DNA of 64,000 nt from Achromobacter sp. B7 (GCF_003600685.1 NZ_CP032084.1:3348001-3412000), one strand, 5' to 3'; shown: positions 35,105 through 43,701, counted from the stretch's first letter. Notes: a model not told the origin generated them from the letters alone. A program made the numbers and translations.

Positions 35105-36202
35105 TCACGGCTCCGGAATATTTTCCCGGAAGATGACCTGAAGCCGCGGCAGGTAGCTGGGTTCGGGCGCGCCCTTCACGGCCGCCACCAGCAGCTTGAC
35201 GATTTCGCGTGCCTCGACGCGCGGGTTCTGGTCGATCACGGCGTCCATGGTGCGATCGAGCAACAGTCGGCGCGTGGCTTCGGTGAGGTCGTGACCCACG
35301 AAGACAATGCGATGGGCCGAGGCGGCCTGGTTTGAGCGAGCCTCGTTGGGCCATGCCTCGGTAAGCCGCGCCTCGGCCGGCCGCGCCTGAGCCGGCCGCG
35401 CCTCAGCCGGCCGCGCCTCTTTCAGCGCCCGCGCGATGCCTTGATTGCCGGCGCCGATGTTGTAAATCGCGTGCGGCGGCTCGTTGCGCAGCAGCTCCTG
35501 CGTGACGGCAAAGGCGCGGTCGCGGTCGTCGCCGATCTCAAGAATGTGTGCGATGCGCAGGTGCGGAAACTCTTCGCTCAGCAGCGAGCGAAAGCCCATC
35601 TCGCGCTCTTCATGGCCGCGATACGCCAGTGACCCCACGAACACCGCGACCTTGCGCTCGGTATGCTGTGGCAGAAACCGGCCGAGCAACAGCGCGGCCA
35701 GGCGGCCCGCGGCGCGGTTGTCGATGCCCACGTAACCCAGGCGCGCCGAGATCGGAATGTCCGACACCAGGGTGCTCACATGCACGCCGCTGTCGCGCAG
35801 CGCCATGATGGCGTCGCGCACCTGTGGATGGTCCAGCCCGACCAGGCCAACGGCCTGGGTCTGGCCGCGCAGCTCGTAGAGCTTTTGCGCGAGCTTATTG
35901 GCGTCGAATCCCTCGATCAGATGCAGGCGTGCGCGCACATCGGGGCGGGTGGCGGCTTCTTCAAGCAGGTGCTGACCCAACGCGGTCATGAAGCTGTTGG
36001 TGCCGGCGGGTAAAACGAAATCGACCCGCACGTCCTGGCTTGCGGCATCGGCGCCCTGGACGAAGTAGCCAAGGCGATTGGCAATTGCCAGCACGCGGTC
36101 GCGTGTCTTGCCGCGCACGCCGTCGCGGTCGTTCAGCACGCGGTCCACGGTGGCGGTGGACATGCCGGCTTCACGGGCAATGAGGGAAATGGTGGGGCGC
36201 AT
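35105..36202 (-). CDS. LacI-family transcriptional regulator with an internal pentapeptide repeat
   Basis: 365 residues from the ATG at 36202 (a TTG six codons upstream is in frame but less likely). N-terminal LacI HTH (ISLIAREAGMSTATVDRVLNDR) and a sugar-binding-protein-like effector domain related to periplasmic binding protein type 1. Within it, at about residues 260-290, sits a degenerate five-residue repeat (EARPA/QARPA/EARLT/EAWPN) encoded by 15-bp tandem units. It is divergent from the Gfo/Idh-to-ECH operon, which it probably represses until a sugar-like inducer binds. Confidence 0.92.
   Translation of the reverse strand: MRPTISLIAREAGMSTATVDRVLNDRDGVRGKTRDRVLAIANRLGYFVQGADAASQDVRVDFVLPAGTNSFMTALGQHLLEEAATRPDVRARLHLIEGFDANKLAQKLYELRGQTQAVGLVGLDHPQVRDAIMALRDSGVHVSTLVSDIPISARLGYVGIDNRAAGRLAALLLGRFLPQHTERKVAVFVGSLAYRGHEEREMGFRSLLSEEFPHLRIAHILEIGDDRDRAFAVTQELLRNEPPHAIYNIGAGNQGIARALKEARPAEARPAQARPAEARLTEAWPNEARSNQAASAHRIVFVGHDLTEATRRLLLDRTMDAVIDQNPRVEAREIVKLLVAAVKGAPEPSYLPRLQVIFRENIPEP
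35336..35425. repeat. 15-bp tandem repeat inside the LacI coding sequence
   Basis: About six 15-bp units. Three successive ones at 35366-35380, 35381-35395 and 35396-35410 differ at only 1-3 positions (CCGCGCCT followed by CGGCCGG, GAGCCGG or CAGCCGG); the flanking units are more degenerate. The period is a multiple of three, so unit gain or loss keeps the reading frame. Confidence 0.85.
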
Positions 36203-36428
36203 GCGGGACCGGGCTCTCAAGACACCATCAGGACGATGGCAGCGAGGCGATCATAACCCATCATTTGCAATCATTCTGGATCAAAAAGGTAACGTTGCTG
36301 CCCTATGGGCGCCAGCCACCTTTACCCCTGATTGTTTTGATGTGATTATCGCGGCTCAATAACATCAAACACCGCACGGCAGGATGCCAGGCAGTCGACA
36401 GTGCATACCAAGCCGGCAGGAGGAGCAC
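36203..36428. promoter_or_regulatory. Divergent control region of the LacI gene and the sugar/CoA operon
   Basis: 226 bp. A 34-bp dyad at 36336-36369 has perfect 8-bp outer arms TTTGATGT / ACATCAAA plus inner ATT/AAT symmetry. A second LacI-like core with a central CG, GGTAACGTTGCT, lies at 36288-36299. Both are candidate LacI operators; AGGAG at 36421 serves the operon's first gene. Confidence 0.55.
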
Positions 36429-37520
36429 ATGTCGCACCCTACCCTGGTGCCCGACCCGCCCATTCGGGAACGGCGCTTTCGCATCGGCTGCATCGGCGCC
36501 GGCATGATCATGGCCGAATGCCATCTGGCGGCCTATCAGCAGGCCGGCTTCACGGTGGCGGCGATCGCGTCGCGTACTCGCAGCAAAGCGGCCAAGGTCG
36601 CCGAACGCTACGGCATCCCGCTAGTGCATGAGAATCCCCTGGCCCTGATCGCCGATCCGCGGATCGAAATCGTGGACATCGCGTATCCGCCCGATATGCA
36701 GCCCGAGCTGATACGCGCCGCCTTGCGCGCCCCGCACGTGCGCGGCGTGCTGGCGCAGAAGCCGCTTGCCCTCTCGCTGGACGAAGCCCGCGCCCTGCGC
36801 GACGAGGCTCGTGCCGCCGGCAAGATCCTGTCGGTCAACCAGAACATGCGCTACGACCAATCGATGCGCACGCTTAAGCAGCTGCTGGACCAGGGCGTGC
36901 TGGGCACGCCGGTGTTCGCGCAGATCGACATGCACGCGATCCCGCACTGGCAGGACTTTTTGCGCGGCTATGACCGGCTGACGCTCTCGAACATGAGCGT
37001 GCATCACCTTGATGCCCTGCGTTATCTGTTTGGCGAGCCCACCGAGATCACCAGCATCACCCGCCCCGATCCGCGCACCCAGTTCGCGCATCAGGATGGG
37101 CTGGTAAGCACCACGCTGCGCTTTGGCAACGGCCTGCTCGCGCTGTCGCTTGAAGATGTGTGGTCGGGCCCGCGCGCCGAGGGATACCCCGACGACCAGC
37201 ACATTCGCTGGCGCGTGGAAGGCACCGAGGGCGTCGCGCGCGGCACCATCGGCTGGCCCACCGGCGAGCCGTCGACCCTGAGCTACGCCTCGCGCGCGGC
37301 CCAGGGCCATACCGACGGGCGCTGGGTAACCCCCACGTGGGACACGATGTGGTTTCCGCATGCCTTCATCGGCGTGATGGAGCAGTTGCAGTACGCGCTG
37401 GCCAGCGGCACCGAGCCTGCGTTGAGCGTGACCGACAACGTACGCACCATGGCGCTGGTCGAGGCCGCGTATACGTCCATCGCCGAAGGCCGCACAGTAC
37501 GGCTGCCGGCTGTTGAATAA
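36429..37520 (+). CDS. Gfo/Idh/MocA-family NAD(P)-dependent dehydrogenase
   Basis: 363 residues from the ATG at 36429, fixed by AGGAG 3 bases upstream. The N-terminal Rossmann fold (RIGCIGAGMIMAECHLAAYQQAGF) and the motif QKPLALSLDEARAL (the lysine corresponding to the conserved EKP) are typical; the alpha/beta C-terminal domain includes MSVHHLDALRYLFGEPTEI with the histidine used for catalysis in this family. Predicted to oxidise a hydroxyl of a sugar, glycoside, sugar acid or cyclitol. First gene of the operon controlled by the divergent LacI protein. Confidence 0.9.
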   Translation: MSHPTLVPDPPIRERRFRIGCIGAGMIMAECHLAAYQQAGFTVAAIASRTRSKAAKVAERYGIPLVHENPLALIADPRIEIVDIAYPPDMQPELIRAALRAPHVRGVLAQKPLALSLDEARALRDEARAAGKILSVNQNMRYDQSMRTLKQLLDQGVLGTPVFAQIDMHAIPHWQDFLRGYDRLTLSNMSVHHLDALRYLFGEPTEITSITRPDPRTQFAHQDGLVSTTLRFGNGLLALSLEDVWSGPRAEGYPDDQHIRWRVEGTEGVARGTIGWPTGEPSTLSYASRAAQGHTDGRWVTPTWDTMWFPHAFIGVMEQLQYALASGTEPALSVTDNVRTMALVEAAYTSIAEGRTVRLPAVE

Positions 37521-37550
37521 CCAGACAAAAAACAGACGGAGACAAGCATC

Positions 37551-38465
37551 ATGATCCAGACCGGAATCTTCTCGGGCTACTTTCCCTATGAGCTGGAGCG
37601 CACCGCCAAGGTGATCCGCTCGCACGGCTTCAACACCGTGCAGCTGGACCTGCATTTCAAGGACATGGAACTCGGCCCGGGGCAGTTGACCGCGCAGAAA
37701 TGCACGCAGATCCGCGACACCTTCCGCCACTACAACCTGCCGGTGTCCTGCATCTCGGCCTATACCAATATCGTTCACCCGGATCCCGCCGAGCGCCAAC
37801 GCCGCAACGGCTATCTCAAAGAGATCCTCACGCACGCACGCCAGTTGGGTTCGCCTTACGTGATCTCGGAAACCGGCACGTTTGCCACCGACAGCGACTG
37901 GGTGCATCACCCCAAAAACAAGACCGAGGAAGGCTGGGACCAGTGCCGCACGGTGATCGCCGAGCTATCCCAACATGCCTATGACCATGGCGCGGTGTTC
38001 CTGCTTGAGACCTACGTGAACAACGTGGTGGGATCCGTCGAGGAAACGTTGCGCATGTTCGCCGAGGTGGATCACCCTGGCCTGGGCCTCTTGATGGACC
38101 CGACGAACTACTTCGAAGCGCACAACATCGACCAGATGGACCGCACGCTGAATCAGGTGTTCGACGCCCTCTCCGACAAGATCTGCATCGCGCATGCCAA
38201 GGACGTGAAGCGTTCGGGCGATGACAAGTCGGAAAAGCACAGCGACATTGGTGACGAGGGCGCGGCCGAGAGCCACACCTTCCGTGGCGTGGGCGAGATC
38301 GAACTGCCGGCGCCGGGCCTGGGCGCGCTCAATTACGACCTTTACCTGCAACGCCTGGCCAAGAAGCACCCCAACATTCCCATCATCATCGAACACCTGA
38401 CCGAAGACGACGTGCCGCGCGCCAAGACCTTCCTGGACGAGCGGCTGCGCGCGAACGGCCTGTAG
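37551..38465 (+). CDS. Sugar phosphate isomerase/epimerase (xylose isomerase-like TIM barrel, IolE/IolI type)
   Basis: 304 residues, GGAGA ribosome site. AP endonuclease 2-like TIM barrel with metal-binding residues placed as in this family: E in VFLLETYVNN near 152, D in LLMDPTNYFEAHN near 182, H in CIAHAKDVK near 213, and E in IIIEHLTEDD near 283. Predicted to isomerise, epimerise or dehydrate a keto sugar or keto cyclitol, as IolE/IolI do. Positioned 30 bp after the dehydrogenase gene, so it probably acts on that enzyme's product. Confidence 0.88.
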   Translation: MIQTGIFSGYFPYELERTAKVIRSHGFNTVQLDLHFKDMELGPGQLTAQKCTQIRDTFRHYNLPVSCISAYTNIVHPDPAERQRRNGYLKEILTHARQLGSPYVISETGTFATDSDWVHHPKNKTEEGWDQCRTVIAELSQHAYDHGAVFLLETYVNNVVGSVEETLRMFAEVDHPGLGLLMDPTNYFEAHNIDQMDRTLNQVFDALSDKICIAHAKDVKRSGDDKSEKHSDIGDEGAAESHTFRGVGEIELPAPGLGALNYDLYLQRLAKKHPNIPIIIEHLTEDDVPRAKTFLDERLRANGL

Positions 38466-38602
38466 GCCGCCTGCCGCAACACAGGCGCGCCGCGAGGCAC
38501 CTTTGCATAAGGCCCCCGGCGCGCCTGGGAACACGACTACCAACACGATTCTGAACACCGACACCGGCAAGCGCGCACCCGCGCCTTTGCCAGGGAGAAC
38601 TC

Positions 38603-39781
38603 ATGCCTGACATTTACGGAACCTGGATGACGCGCCGCGACGTGGAGGCGCGCACCGGGCAGCTTGCGCAGTTTGCCGGCGTACGCCTGATGACGCTGGA
38701 CGACGGGCTGGAGCGCGGTATCCGCATGCTGGAGTTCCGCAGCGGTACGGGCCTGCGTTTCACGGTGCTGGTGGATCGCGCGATGGACATCGCCGATTGC
38801 GACTACCGAGGCTTTGCCATGGGATGGCAGTCGCCGTCGGGCTATCGCCATCCCGGCCTGCATGACTACGAAGGCGAAGGCGGACTGGGCTGGATGCGCT
38901 CGTTCTCGGGCCTCATGATTACTTGCGGACTGGACCACATTCTGTTCATGTACGACGCGCCGGCCGACAATTACGTCTACGGCCCGCGCAAGACCGCCAA
39001 GCAGTCCATCCACGGCCGCGTGGGCACCATTCCGGCGCGCCTGACCGGCTACGGCGAACGTTGGGAAGGCGATCGCTGCGTGCTGTGGGCAGAGGGAATC
39101 GTCAGCCAGGGCACCGTGTTCGGCGAGCACCTGGAGCTGCACCGCCGCATCGAGATCGAGGTAGGCACCAACGACATCAAACTGTCGGATCGCGTGGTGA
39201 ATCGCGGCTTCTACCGCACGCCGCACATGCTCTGCTATCACATCAACCTGGGCTATCCGGTGCTGGACGCCGACTCGCGCTATCTGGCGCCGATCCGCGA
39301 TGTGGTGTGGGCCGCGCACGAGCAAACCTACCGCAAGCAAGGCGTGGGCTACCGCCGCATGCCGGCGCCGCAGTTGGGCTTTCATGAGCAAGTGTGGCAG
39401 CAGGAGATGGCCGCCGCCGACGACGGCAGCGTCCCGGTGGCCCTGGTCAACGACAAGCTGGGCCTGGGCATGCAGGTCAGCACCTTCAAGCATCAATTCC
39501 CTTGCCAGTATCAATGGCAGAACCTGCAATCGGGCCAGTATGCGATGGGCATCGAGCCGTCGACCAACCATGTGCTGGGCCAGGGCGCGGCGCGTGAACG
39601 CAACGAGCTCATCTGGCTTGAGCATGGGGAAGAGCGCCGCTACGACACCACGTTCAGCGTGCTGGGCTCGCCCGCCGATATCGCGGCATGCGAAGCCCGC
39701 ATCCGCGCGATCGCGGTGCAGCCCGAGGCCGATTATCCGCCGTTGTCGGGGCGCTTTGCGCCCATCGCGGGGCGCACATGA
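38603..39781 (+). CDS. DUF4432 family protein (aldose-1-epimerase-like fold)
   Basis: 392 residues, GGGAG ribosome site. Galactose-mutarotase-like beta-sandwich protein of the DUF4432 group, with LEFRSGTGLRFTVLVDRAMDIADCDYRG, SGLMITCGLD, LCYHINLGYPVLD and QSGQYAMGIEPSTNH. Related proteins act on sugars, for example as mutarotases or epimerases, but this subgroup has no settled reaction known to me. A 137-bp gap separates it from the isomerase gene; its stop overlaps the next start (ATGA), so it is coupled to the SDR gene. Confidence 0.85.
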   Translation: MPDIYGTWMTRRDVEARTGQLAQFAGVRLMTLDDGLERGIRMLEFRSGTGLRFTVLVDRAMDIADCDYRGFAMGWQSPSGYRHPGLHDYEGEGGLGWMRSFSGLMITCGLDHILFMYDAPADNYVYGPRKTAKQSIHGRVGTIPARLTGYGERWEGDRCVLWAEGIVSQGTVFGEHLELHRRIEIEVGTNDIKLSDRVVNRGFYRTPHMLCYHINLGYPVLDADSRYLAPIRDVVWAAHEQTYRKQGVGYRRMPAPQLGFHEQVWQQEMAAADDGSVPVALVNDKLGLGMQVSTFKHQFPCQYQWQNLQSGQYAMGIEPSTNHVLGQGAARERNELIWLEHGEERRYDTTFSVLGSPADIAACEARIRAIAVQPEADYPPLSGRFAPIAGRT

Positions 39782-40539
39782 GCGCGCGCTTCTCATTGCA
39801 AGGCCGCCGTGTTTTGGTCACGGGCGCGGCGGGCGGCTTCGGTGTGGACACCACGATTGCGCTGCTGGAAGCGGGCGCCCGCGTGATCGCGCTCGACAAC
39901 CACGCGGGGCATATCGATCGCCTGCGCAGCACCGTGCCCGCGCGGTTTTCCGACCAGCTTCACATCGTGCAGGTCGATCTGGCCGACGCCCACGCGCTGC
40001 AATCGCAGCTTGAGCAGCTGACGGCCCAGGGCCCGATTGATGTGGTCATCAACAACGCGGCCATCTACCCCTCGCGCCCATTCGAGGAATACAGCGACGC
40101 AGAGCTGGCGCGCGTGCACCGCGTGAACGTGGAGGCGGCGATTCAGATCATCCGCGCGGCGCTGCCCGGCATGCGCGAGCAGCAATGGGGCCGCGTGATC
40201 AACATCTCGTCGATCACGCTGTCGGGCGGCTGGGAAAACCTGCTGCCCTATGTGCAATCCAAGGGCGCGATGGTGGGAGCCACGCGCGCCTTCGCCCGCG
40301 AGTTCGGCAAGTGGGGCATCACGGTCAACGCCATTTCGCCGGGCGCGTTTCCCACCGACGCCGAGAAGATTCATCCCGATCCCGAGGGCTACAACCGCAT
40401 GGTGCTGGAACGCCAGTCGGTAAAGCGCCGTGGGCACGCGGGCGACATCGCCGCGGCCATCGTTTTCCTTGCCTCGGACGAGGCGGGTTTCATTTCCGGA
40501 CAGACGCTGGCGGTTGACGGCGGCTGGGTCATGCATTGA
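39778..40539 (+). CDS. SDR-family oxidoreductase of the sugar/CoA operon
   Basis: 253 residues from the ATG at 39778, which overlaps the previous stop as ATGA. SDR motifs: VLVTGAAGGFGVD, NNAA (for NNAG), INISSITLSGG (catalytic Ser) and YVQSK (catalytic Tyr and Lys), then SGQTLAVDGGW. D42 in ALDNH suggests NAD use. Likely a second oxidation of a sugar-derived hydroxyl in the same pathway. Confidence 0.9.
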   Translation: MSARFSLQGRRVLVTGAAGGFGVDTTIALLEAGARVIALDNHAGHIDRLRSTVPARFSDQLHIVQVDLADAHALQSQLEQLTAQGPIDVVINNAAIYPSRPFEEYSDAELARVHRVNVEAAIQIIRAALPGMREQQWGRVINISSITLSGGWENLLPYVQSKGAMVGATRAFAREFGKWGITVNAISPGAFPTDAEKIHPDPEGYNRMVLERQSVKRRGHAGDIAAAIVFLASDEAGFISGQTLAVDGGWVMH

Positions 40540-40569
40540 AGCGCATCGGCGCACGCAGAGGGTAGAAGC

Positions 40570-41766
40570 ATGAGTATTCTTTCTGGCTACAAGGTTCTGG
40601 ACTGCTCCATCGCCATGGCGGGGCCGTTCGCGGCGCAGCGCCTGGGCGACCTGGGCGCCGACGTGATCAAGATCGAGCCGCCCACCGGCGAATGGCAGCG
40701 GCACGCGCCGGCCGGCGGCATCACGGGCAACAAGATCAACGTGTCCTTTCTTTCGCTGAACCGCAACAAGCGCTCGCTGGCGATCGATCTGAAGAGTGCC
40801 GGCGGCAAGGAGATCATCCAGAAACTCGCGGCGCAGGCCGATGTGTTTATCCAGAACTACCGTCCGGGTGTCGCCGGCCGTCTGGGTGTGGACTACGAGA
40901 CCCTGTCGGCGCTGAACCCGCGCCTGATCTATGTATCGATGTCGGGCTTCGGCGAAGACGGCCCCTATGCCACGCGCCCCGGTCAGGACCTGCTGTTGCA
41001 GGCGATGTCGGGCGCCATGCTGTCGTCGGGCCGTGCGGGCGAAGCGCCACGCGCGGCAGGCCAGTATGTGGTCGACGCCGTCACCGCGTACTGCGCCTTC
41101 GAAGGCGTGCTAGCCGCGCTGCTGCACCGCGAGCGTACCGGCGAAGGCCAGAAGGTCGAAGTCAACATGCTGGATGCGATCACCACGATCCAGATGCAGG
41201 AGCTCTCGGTCTACACCGTGGGGCACAAGCCGCAGGTGCGCAGCGCCGAGCCGCATGCCCACGTGTACATCCGCGCCCCCTATGGCACCTTCGCGACGAA
41301 CGACGGCTATCTGGCGCTGGCCATGCCCGACATGAACGTGCTGGCGCGCGTGACCGAAGAGCCGCGCCTGGGCCAGTACACCGACGAGCGCGACGGCTGG
41401 GAAAAGCGCGACGAAATCTATGCGCTGGTGCGCGACACGCTTGCCAAGGCCTCGACGGCCGACTGGTTCGCCAAGCTTGATGCCGCCGGCATCTGGTGCA
41501 GCCCCGTCTATGGATACGCCGATCTGGTCGACGACCCGCAGATCGCGCACAACGGCACCTTCGTCGAATATGAGCATCCGACTGAAGGCAAGATCAAGAC
41601 ACCGGGCTTTCCGATCCGCTTTTCCAAGACGCCAAGCCAGGTGGTGCGCGGGGCACCGCTGACCGGCCAGCACACCGACGAAGTCCTGCGCGATTTCGGC
41701 TTCAGCGCCGACGAGATCGCCGCGCATGCCGCCTCGGGCGCGGTGCTGCGTGGAGCCTCTGAATGA
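40570..41766 (+). CDS. CaiB/BaiF-family CoA-transferase of the sugar/CoA operon
   Basis: 398 residues, AGAGGG ribosome site. Type III CoA-transferase: YKVLDCSIAMAGPFAAQRLGDLGADVIKIEPPTGEWQR, LSLNRNKRSLAIDLKS, IQNYRPGVAGRLGVDYETL, YVSMSGFGEDGP with the catalytic aspartate region AGQYVVDAVTAYCAFEGVLAALLHRERTGEGQKVEVNML near 165-200. It makes a CoA thioester from a carboxylate and a donor acyl-CoA. Its presence in an operon of sugar enzymes implies a sugar-derived acid as acceptor. Its stop overlaps the next start by 4 bp. Confidence 0.92.
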   Translation: MSILSGYKVLDCSIAMAGPFAAQRLGDLGADVIKIEPPTGEWQRHAPAGGITGNKINVSFLSLNRNKRSLAIDLKSAGGKEIIQKLAAQADVFIQNYRPGVAGRLGVDYETLSALNPRLIYVSMSGFGEDGPYATRPGQDLLLQAMSGAMLSSGRAGEAPRAAGQYVVDAVTAYCAFEGVLAALLHRERTGEGQKVEVNMLDAITTIQMQELSVYTVGHKPQVRSAEPHAHVYIRAPYGTFATNDGYLALAMPDMNVLARVTEEPRLGQYTDERDGWEKRDEIYALVRDTLAKASTADWFAKLDAAGIWCSPVYGYADLVDDPQIAHNGTFVEYEHPTEGKIKTPGFPIRFSKTPSQVVRGAPLTGQHTDEVLRDFGFSADEIAAHAASGAVLRGASE

Positions 41767-42911
41767 GCGAGCGCGCCCTGCCCTACCGCGGCTTGACCTG
41801 GGATCACCCGCGCGGCTTCAATGCGCTGCACGCTGCCACCGCGCACGCGCCACTTGTGCACTGGGACAAGCAGTCGCTTGAAGGCTTCGAATCGGCGCCC
41901 ATCGCCGAACTCTGCGCCCGCTATGACCTCGTGGTGCTGGATCATCCGCATCTGGGCGAGGCCCTGGCGCACGATTGCGTGCAAGCGCTAGACACCGTGT
42001 TCGCGCCTGACGAGCTGGCGCGGATTGCGCGCGACAGCATCGGGCTGTCGTACGACAGCTATCGCATGGACGATCGCCAATGGGCGCTGCCGCTGGACGC
42101 CGCCACGCAGGTCATGGCCACGCGCGCCGATCGGCTCGACGGCCCCGTGCCGCGCACCTGGCGCGAGGTGCTGACGCTGTCGCAACGCAGCGGCGCGGTC
42201 GCGCTCAGTTGGGGCGGCCCGCACCCGTTGTTGTCGCTGTTGTCGATTGCGGCCGCCATCGCGCCCGATACCGACCTGCGCCCGCACGGCGCGTGGCACG
42301 ACGAGGCGACGCTTGCCGAGGCTTGCGAGGTGCTCAGCGAATTGGCGCGGCTCACGCCCGCGCACGCCCTGGCGTACAACCCGATTGCGTTGCTTGGCCA
42401 CATGAGCTCGCGCGATGACATCGCGCTCTGTCCGCTGGTCTATGGCTATGTGAACTACGCCACCTTGGCGGTCGCGAAACCGCTGACGTTCCGCGACGCG
42501 CCCGAGGCTGACGCGGGCAGGCCCGGCTCGATCCTCGGCGGCACCGGCATTGCGATATCACGGCGCTGCATCGTGGGGCCGGAATTGCGCGCGCATCTGT
42601 TGTGGTTGCTCGCGGCCGATACCCAAAGCGGCTTCATCCCGCAGCACGAAGGGCAGCCCAGCCATCGCGACAGTTGGGGGGATGCGAACGTCAATGCGGC
42701 CAGCGGCAACTTCTATGTCAACACGGCTCGCACGCTTGAGGCTGCCTCGATCCGCCCCCGGCACGATGGCTACATCGCCTTCCAGGCCGAGGCCTCGCAA
42801 TTCCTGCGTGACGGCGTCGCCGCACGCGCATCCTCCCACTTATTGGCGCGCGGCCTGACTCAGCGCTTCCAGGCCAGCCTGGCCCGCGCCCCCAAGCACA
42901 CCGCAACCTAA
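41763..42911 (+). CDS. Periplasmic-binding-protein-like protein without signal peptide
   Basis: 382 residues. The sequence resembles family 1 extracellular sugar-binding proteins: LTWDHPRGFNAL at the N-terminus, QWALPLDAATQVMATRADRL near 105, WREVLTLSQR, GGTGIAISRRC and a C-terminal helical part. Yet the N-terminus (MSERALPYRGLTWDHPRG) has no hydrophobic core, so it should stay in the cytoplasm. No ABC permease or ATPase is encoded nearby. ATGA overlap with the CoA-transferase gene implies coupled synthesis. It may be a cytoplasmic ligand-binding subunit or a repurposed enzyme; function unknown. Confidence 0.8.
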   Translation: MSERALPYRGLTWDHPRGFNALHAATAHAPLVHWDKQSLEGFESAPIAELCARYDLVVLDHPHLGEALAHDCVQALDTVFAPDELARIARDSIGLSYDSYRMDDRQWALPLDAATQVMATRADRLDGPVPRTWREVLTLSQRSGAVALSWGGPHPLLSLLSIAAAIAPDTDLRPHGAWHDEATLAEACEVLSELARLTPAHALAYNPIALLGHMSSRDDIALCPLVYGYVNYATLAVAKPLTFRDAPEADAGRPGSILGGTGIAISRRCIVGPELRAHLLWLLAADTQSGFIPQHEGQPSHRDSWGDANVNAASGNFYVNTARTLEAASIRPRHDGYIAFQAEASQFLRDGVAARASSHLLARGLTQRFQASLARAPKHTAT

Positions 42912-42921
42912 GGATGTCGAC

Positions 42922-43692
42922 GTGAACGCACTCGTTAACCTCAGTATCGATGGCCATGTCGCCATCATCGAACTCAATCGCCCCGAGAAGCTGAACGCGA
43001 TGACGCCCGAGATGGCCGACCTGCTGATCGCGGCGGTGCAGCAATGCAACACCGACTCGCAGGTGCGCGCGGTGATCCTGACCGGCGCGGGCCCCAAGGC
43101 CTTCTGCGCCGGCTCGGACATTACCGAGCTTGATCGCTACGCCACCCCGTGGGATTTCCGCAATCGGCTTGACTACTGCGACTGCGTGCGCATGTTGAAA
43201 AAGCCCACGGTGGCGGCGATCAATGGCTATACCTTCGGCGGCGGCCTGGAGATGGCGTTGGCCTGCGATATCCGCATCGCCTCCGACAACGCCCGCCTGG
43301 GCGCGCCCGAGATCAAGCTAGGCTGGATCGGCGGCGGCGGCATGACGGCCCAGCTTGTCCATGCGGTAGGCCCGAGCAACGCGGCGCTGATGGTGCTGAC
43401 CGGCGACCCCATCCGCGCCGAACAGGCGCTGGCCTGGGGCCTGGTAAGCGAGGTGGTGCCGCAAGAGCAGCTGCGCGAGCGCGCGCAAGCGCTTGCCGCC
43501 ACCATTGCCTCGCGCGCGCCGATCGCGGCCGAGACGGCACGCGTCAATCTGCGCGCCGCGCTGTCGATGCCGCTTGAGAAGGCAGTGGAATACGAGCGCG
43601 ATCTGCAAGCGATCTGCTTTGCCACCGCCGACGCCAAGGAAGGCCGGCGGGCATTCGAAGAAAAACGCGCGCCGACGTTCGAGCGGCGCTGA
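42922..43692 (+). CDS. Enoyl-CoA hydratase/isomerase (crotonase) of the sugar/CoA operon
   Basis: 256 residues from a GTG at 42922 preceded by AAGGA; the nearby ATG at 42914 is out of frame and stops at once. Crotonase motifs: AFCAGSDITELD (oxyanion hole), NGYTFGGGLEMALACDIRIASDNARLGAPEIKLGWIGGGG. One catalytic glutamate is kept (APEIKLG); the other position reads GGGGMT, so it may be a hydratase, isomerase, decarboxylase or C-C hydrolase. Last gene of the operon, 10 bp after the binding-protein-like gene. Confidence 0.88.
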   Translation: MNALVNLSIDGHVAIIELNRPEKLNAMTPEMADLLIAAVQQCNTDSQVRAVILTGAGPKAFCAGSDITELDRYATPWDFRNRLDYCDCVRMLKKPTVAAINGYTFGGGLEMALACDIRIASDNARLGAPEIKLGWIGGGGMTAQLVHAVGPSNAALMVLTGDPIRAEQALAWGLVSEVVPQEQLRERAQALAATIASRAPIAAETARVNLRAALSMPLEKAVEYERDLQAICFATADAKEGRRAFEEKRAPTFERR

Positions 43693-43701
43693 CCAGGGCG
43701 T

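Noticed and set aside
35336-35425. Possible CRISPR-like array
   Set aside because: Units are 15 bp, contiguous without spacers and in frame inside a LacI gene; this is a coding tandem repeat.
36621-39796. Two long minus-strand frames (36621-37910, 38537-39796)
   Set aside because: Antisense to the dehydrogenase, isomerase and DUF4432 genes, and without recognisable domains.
41763-42911. ABC transporter substrate-binding gene as evidence for an ABC importer
   Set aside because: No signal peptide, permease or ATPase gene is present, so an importer cannot be claimed.
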